Positions 62,758-64,000 of a DNA stretch of 64,000 nucleotides are shown here, piece after piece. Source of the stretch: Flavobacteriales bacterium (lineage in GTDB: Bacteria; Bacteroidota; Bacteroidia; Flavobacteriales_G; JALEGO01); contig JAHDEG010000003.1 of the NCBI GenBank assembly GCA_020628935.1, positions 186,001 through 250,000 of the forward strand, written 5' to 3'. The notes under the pieces are model-generated. The model worked only from the letters and a program-made list of their open reading frames with translations, was not told where the DNA came from and did no database searches. The number at the start of each line of letters is the position of its first letter. Position 1 is the stretch's first letter. The position numbers and the translations under genes were made by a program.

Positions 62758-63503
62758 TTTTTATTTAGTAATTTTTTAATTTTTTCTAAATCTGCTGGAG
62801 AGTCAACACCGGTGTTTTCTATTTCAGTTATTCCTGTTGTTATTTTGTAACCATTCTCAAGCCATCTTAACTGCTCTAGCGATTCAGAACGTTCTAGTGA
62901 AGAAGGTTGTAGAGTACAAATTTTATTTAATGTATCGGTTTTGTAGCCATACATTCCTATGTGCTTAAAGTAAATAGTGTTTTTATTACAATTTCTATTA
63001 TTCGGGATTCTACTTCTACTAAAATATAAAGCCTTTTTATTTGCATCTACAACAACCTTTACTTTATTAGGGTCGTCAATTTCTTTAGAGTCTTCAATCT
63101 TTTTTATTAGAGTCGCAATTTCAACGTGAGGTTGTTTTAAGACTTCAATAAGTTGATTAATTTGCTTCGGATTTATTAAAGGCTCATCACCTTGAATATT
63201 TATAACTGAATTTATGGTGTTGTCACTTAGTATATTTAATACCTCGTTACAACGATCAGTTCCGCTTTGGTGATGTGTGGCGGTCATTTTAACAGGAATA
63301 TTTTTGCTTGCACAAAACTCAAAAATTCTCATGTCATCCGTAGCTACTATTACCGCATCTAGTTTATTACATTTCACAGTGTTTTCGTAGGTCCATTGTA
63401 TCATCGGCTTTCCGTTTATTTTAACTAACGGTTTGCCTGGAAAGCGTGTAGACTCATAACGAGCAGGAATAATTCCTATTATTTTTAATTTTTTATTACT
63501 CAA
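62754..63503 (-). CDS. kdsB: 3-deoxy-manno-octulosonate cytidylyltransferase
   Basis: 249 residues with a TTG start (MSNKKLKIIGIIPARYES). Motifs are IIPARYESTRFPGKPLVKI, VIVATDDMRIFEFC, NIQGDEPLINPKQI, ALYFSRSRIP and LEQLRWLENGY. It activates Kdo as CMP-Kdo for LPS inner-core synthesis. It follows the histidine kinase gene after 6 bases and overlaps tadA. Confidence 0.94.
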   Translation of the reverse strand: MSNKKLKIIGIIPARYESTRFPGKPLVKINGKPMIQWTYENTVKCNKLDAVIVATDDMRIFEFCASKNIPVKMTATHHQSGTDRCNEVLNILSDNTINSVINIQGDEPLINPKQINQLIEVLKQPHVEIATLIKKIEDSKEIDDPNKVKVVVDANKKALYFSRSRIPNNRNCNKNTIYFKHIGMYGYKTDTLNKICTLQPSSLERSESLEQLRWLENGYKITTGITEIENTGVDSPADLEKIKKLLNKK

Positions 63504-63509
63504 TCTGCT

Positions 63510-64000
63510 TTAAATATATATTAAAGGTAAAATAATTTCTACTCGGGTTCCAAGTGTTTTTCCTTCCTCAATAATTTCATAAGGCCCTTTAACTGAGATT
63601 TCACTTTTTAAGTATTTCTTTTTTAAAAGCTTTAAGCGTTCTTCAGTAATATTCATCCCCTTGGATATGTGAGTTGAAATTAAATTTACTTTTTTCTGTC
63701 TGCTTTTTTCAATACCAATACCATTATCTTCTATAATTACAGATAGGTATTCATTTACTGTCTTTTGAATTTTTATAATAATTCTTCCTTTACTTTTGAG
63801 TGGTAAAATGCCGTGCAAAATACTGTTTTCTACGAAGGGTTGAAAAAGCATGGAGGGTACATTACATATTTGAGGGTTAATGCTTTTTTCAATATCAATA
63901 ATTGAGTCAAAATCCCCTTCAAACCGCATTTCTTCAAGTGTTAAGTACAATTTTATTCGCTCTAGTTCTTCGTGTAAGGTTACATGTTCGTTTTGAATGT
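63510..64000 (-). CDS. LytS-type sensor histidine kinase, C-terminal part
   Basis: The frame is open to the window edge, so the gene is cut; 163 residues are visible. The segment NEHVTLHEELERIKLYLTLE, then EEMRFEGDF, matches the His_kinase (LytS/YehU) region. The ATP-binding domain has PSMLFQPFVENSILHGILP (N box) and IEDNGIGIEKSRQKK (G1 box), then GTRVEIILPL. These kinases pair with LytTR response regulators. The membrane or sensor part lies outside. kdsB follows after 6 bases. Confidence 0.88.
   Translation of the reverse strand, partial: IQNEHVTLHEELERIKLYLTLEEMRFEGDFDSIIDIEKSINPQICNVPSMLFQPFVENSILHGILPLKSKGRIIIKIQKTVNEYLSVIIEDNGIGIEKSRQKKVNLISTHISKGMNITEERLKLLKKKYLKSEISVKGPYEIIEEGKTLGTRVEIILPLIYI

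Overview
The window reads as a chromosomal segment of a low-GC marine-type Bacteroidota, most likely order Flavobacteriales. A Crocinitomicaceae, Cryomorphaceae or Schleiferiaceae-like family is my guess and is not proven by the sequence. Four things point there: type IX secretion (T9SS) cargo with type A and type B C-terminal sorting modules; SprB-like repeat adhesins beside a PorP/SprF partner and a PorV/PorQ-like protein; promoters of the Bacteroidetes TAnnTTTG kind without Shine-Dalgarno sites; and frequent TTG/GTG starts. No rRNA, tRNA, CRISPR array, transposase or prophage gene was seen. Coding density is very high.

Layout. 1-3.9 kb: housekeeping genes (obgE fragment, adk, tgt, an LptF/LptG permease, ispE). 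3.9-15.4 kb: a PorP/SprF-family protein and a giant 3536-residue SprB-like adhesin with about 42 Cys-paired repeats. 15.6-19.9 kb: a compact operon for cytochrome oxidase accessory functions (ctaB, two subunit III proteins, subunit IV, SCO, DUF420, a small CxxC membrane protein). 20.0-21.9 kb: mdh, ppa and crcB. 22.0-27.9 kb: a 1292-residue T9SS type B cargo protein, then an ECF sigma factor and a membrane protein that looks like an anti-sigma factor carrying PKD and T9SS cargo-like domains. 27.9-30.0 kb: a glycosyltransferase and a polytopic membrane protein. 30.2-40.1 kb: a TonB-dependent receptor, a 1602-residue T9SS cargo protein and a PorV/PorQ-family protein, apparently one unit. 40.1-42.8 kb: greA, a HIT protein, a glycosyltransferase and a CvfB-like protein. 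42.8-46.2 kb: deoC with a complete and a catalytically empty aldehyde dehydrogenase. 46.2-46.6 kb: the only gene-free stretch above 300 bases, filled with palindromic structure. 46.6-51.3 kb: lptB, a LEA-type lipoprotein, recQ, tonB, a VanZ protein and gcvH. 51.4-55.1 kb: a T9SS type A cargo protein with SprB repeats and an MsbA-like ABC exporter. 55.2-60.5 kb: rbfA, exodeoxyribonuclease III, recJ, uvrC and a DUF4494 protein. 60.6-64 kb: a bacilliredoxin, an acyltransferase, tadA, kdsB and the end of a LytS-type histidine kinase.

How the genes work together. The dominant accessory theme is the cell surface. Three proteins share SprB-like repeats (4827-15437, 22029-25907, 51422-53206) and use two different T9SS sorting modules. 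PorP/SprF- and PorV-like outer-membrane proteins lie beside cargo genes, and TonB supplies energy to the receptor. The most original candidate is the sigma/anti-sigma-like pair at 25994-27882, in which the membrane partner displays a T9SS cargo-like module on the far side of the inner membrane, as if to sense the state of the secretion pathway. Other points worth following are ppa-crcB coupling (a fluoride target and a fluoride exporter), a split version of the ALDH16 architecture next to deoC, palindromic intergenic elements at 46338-46590 and 58031-58110, and start codons placed almost directly after -7 promoter elements.
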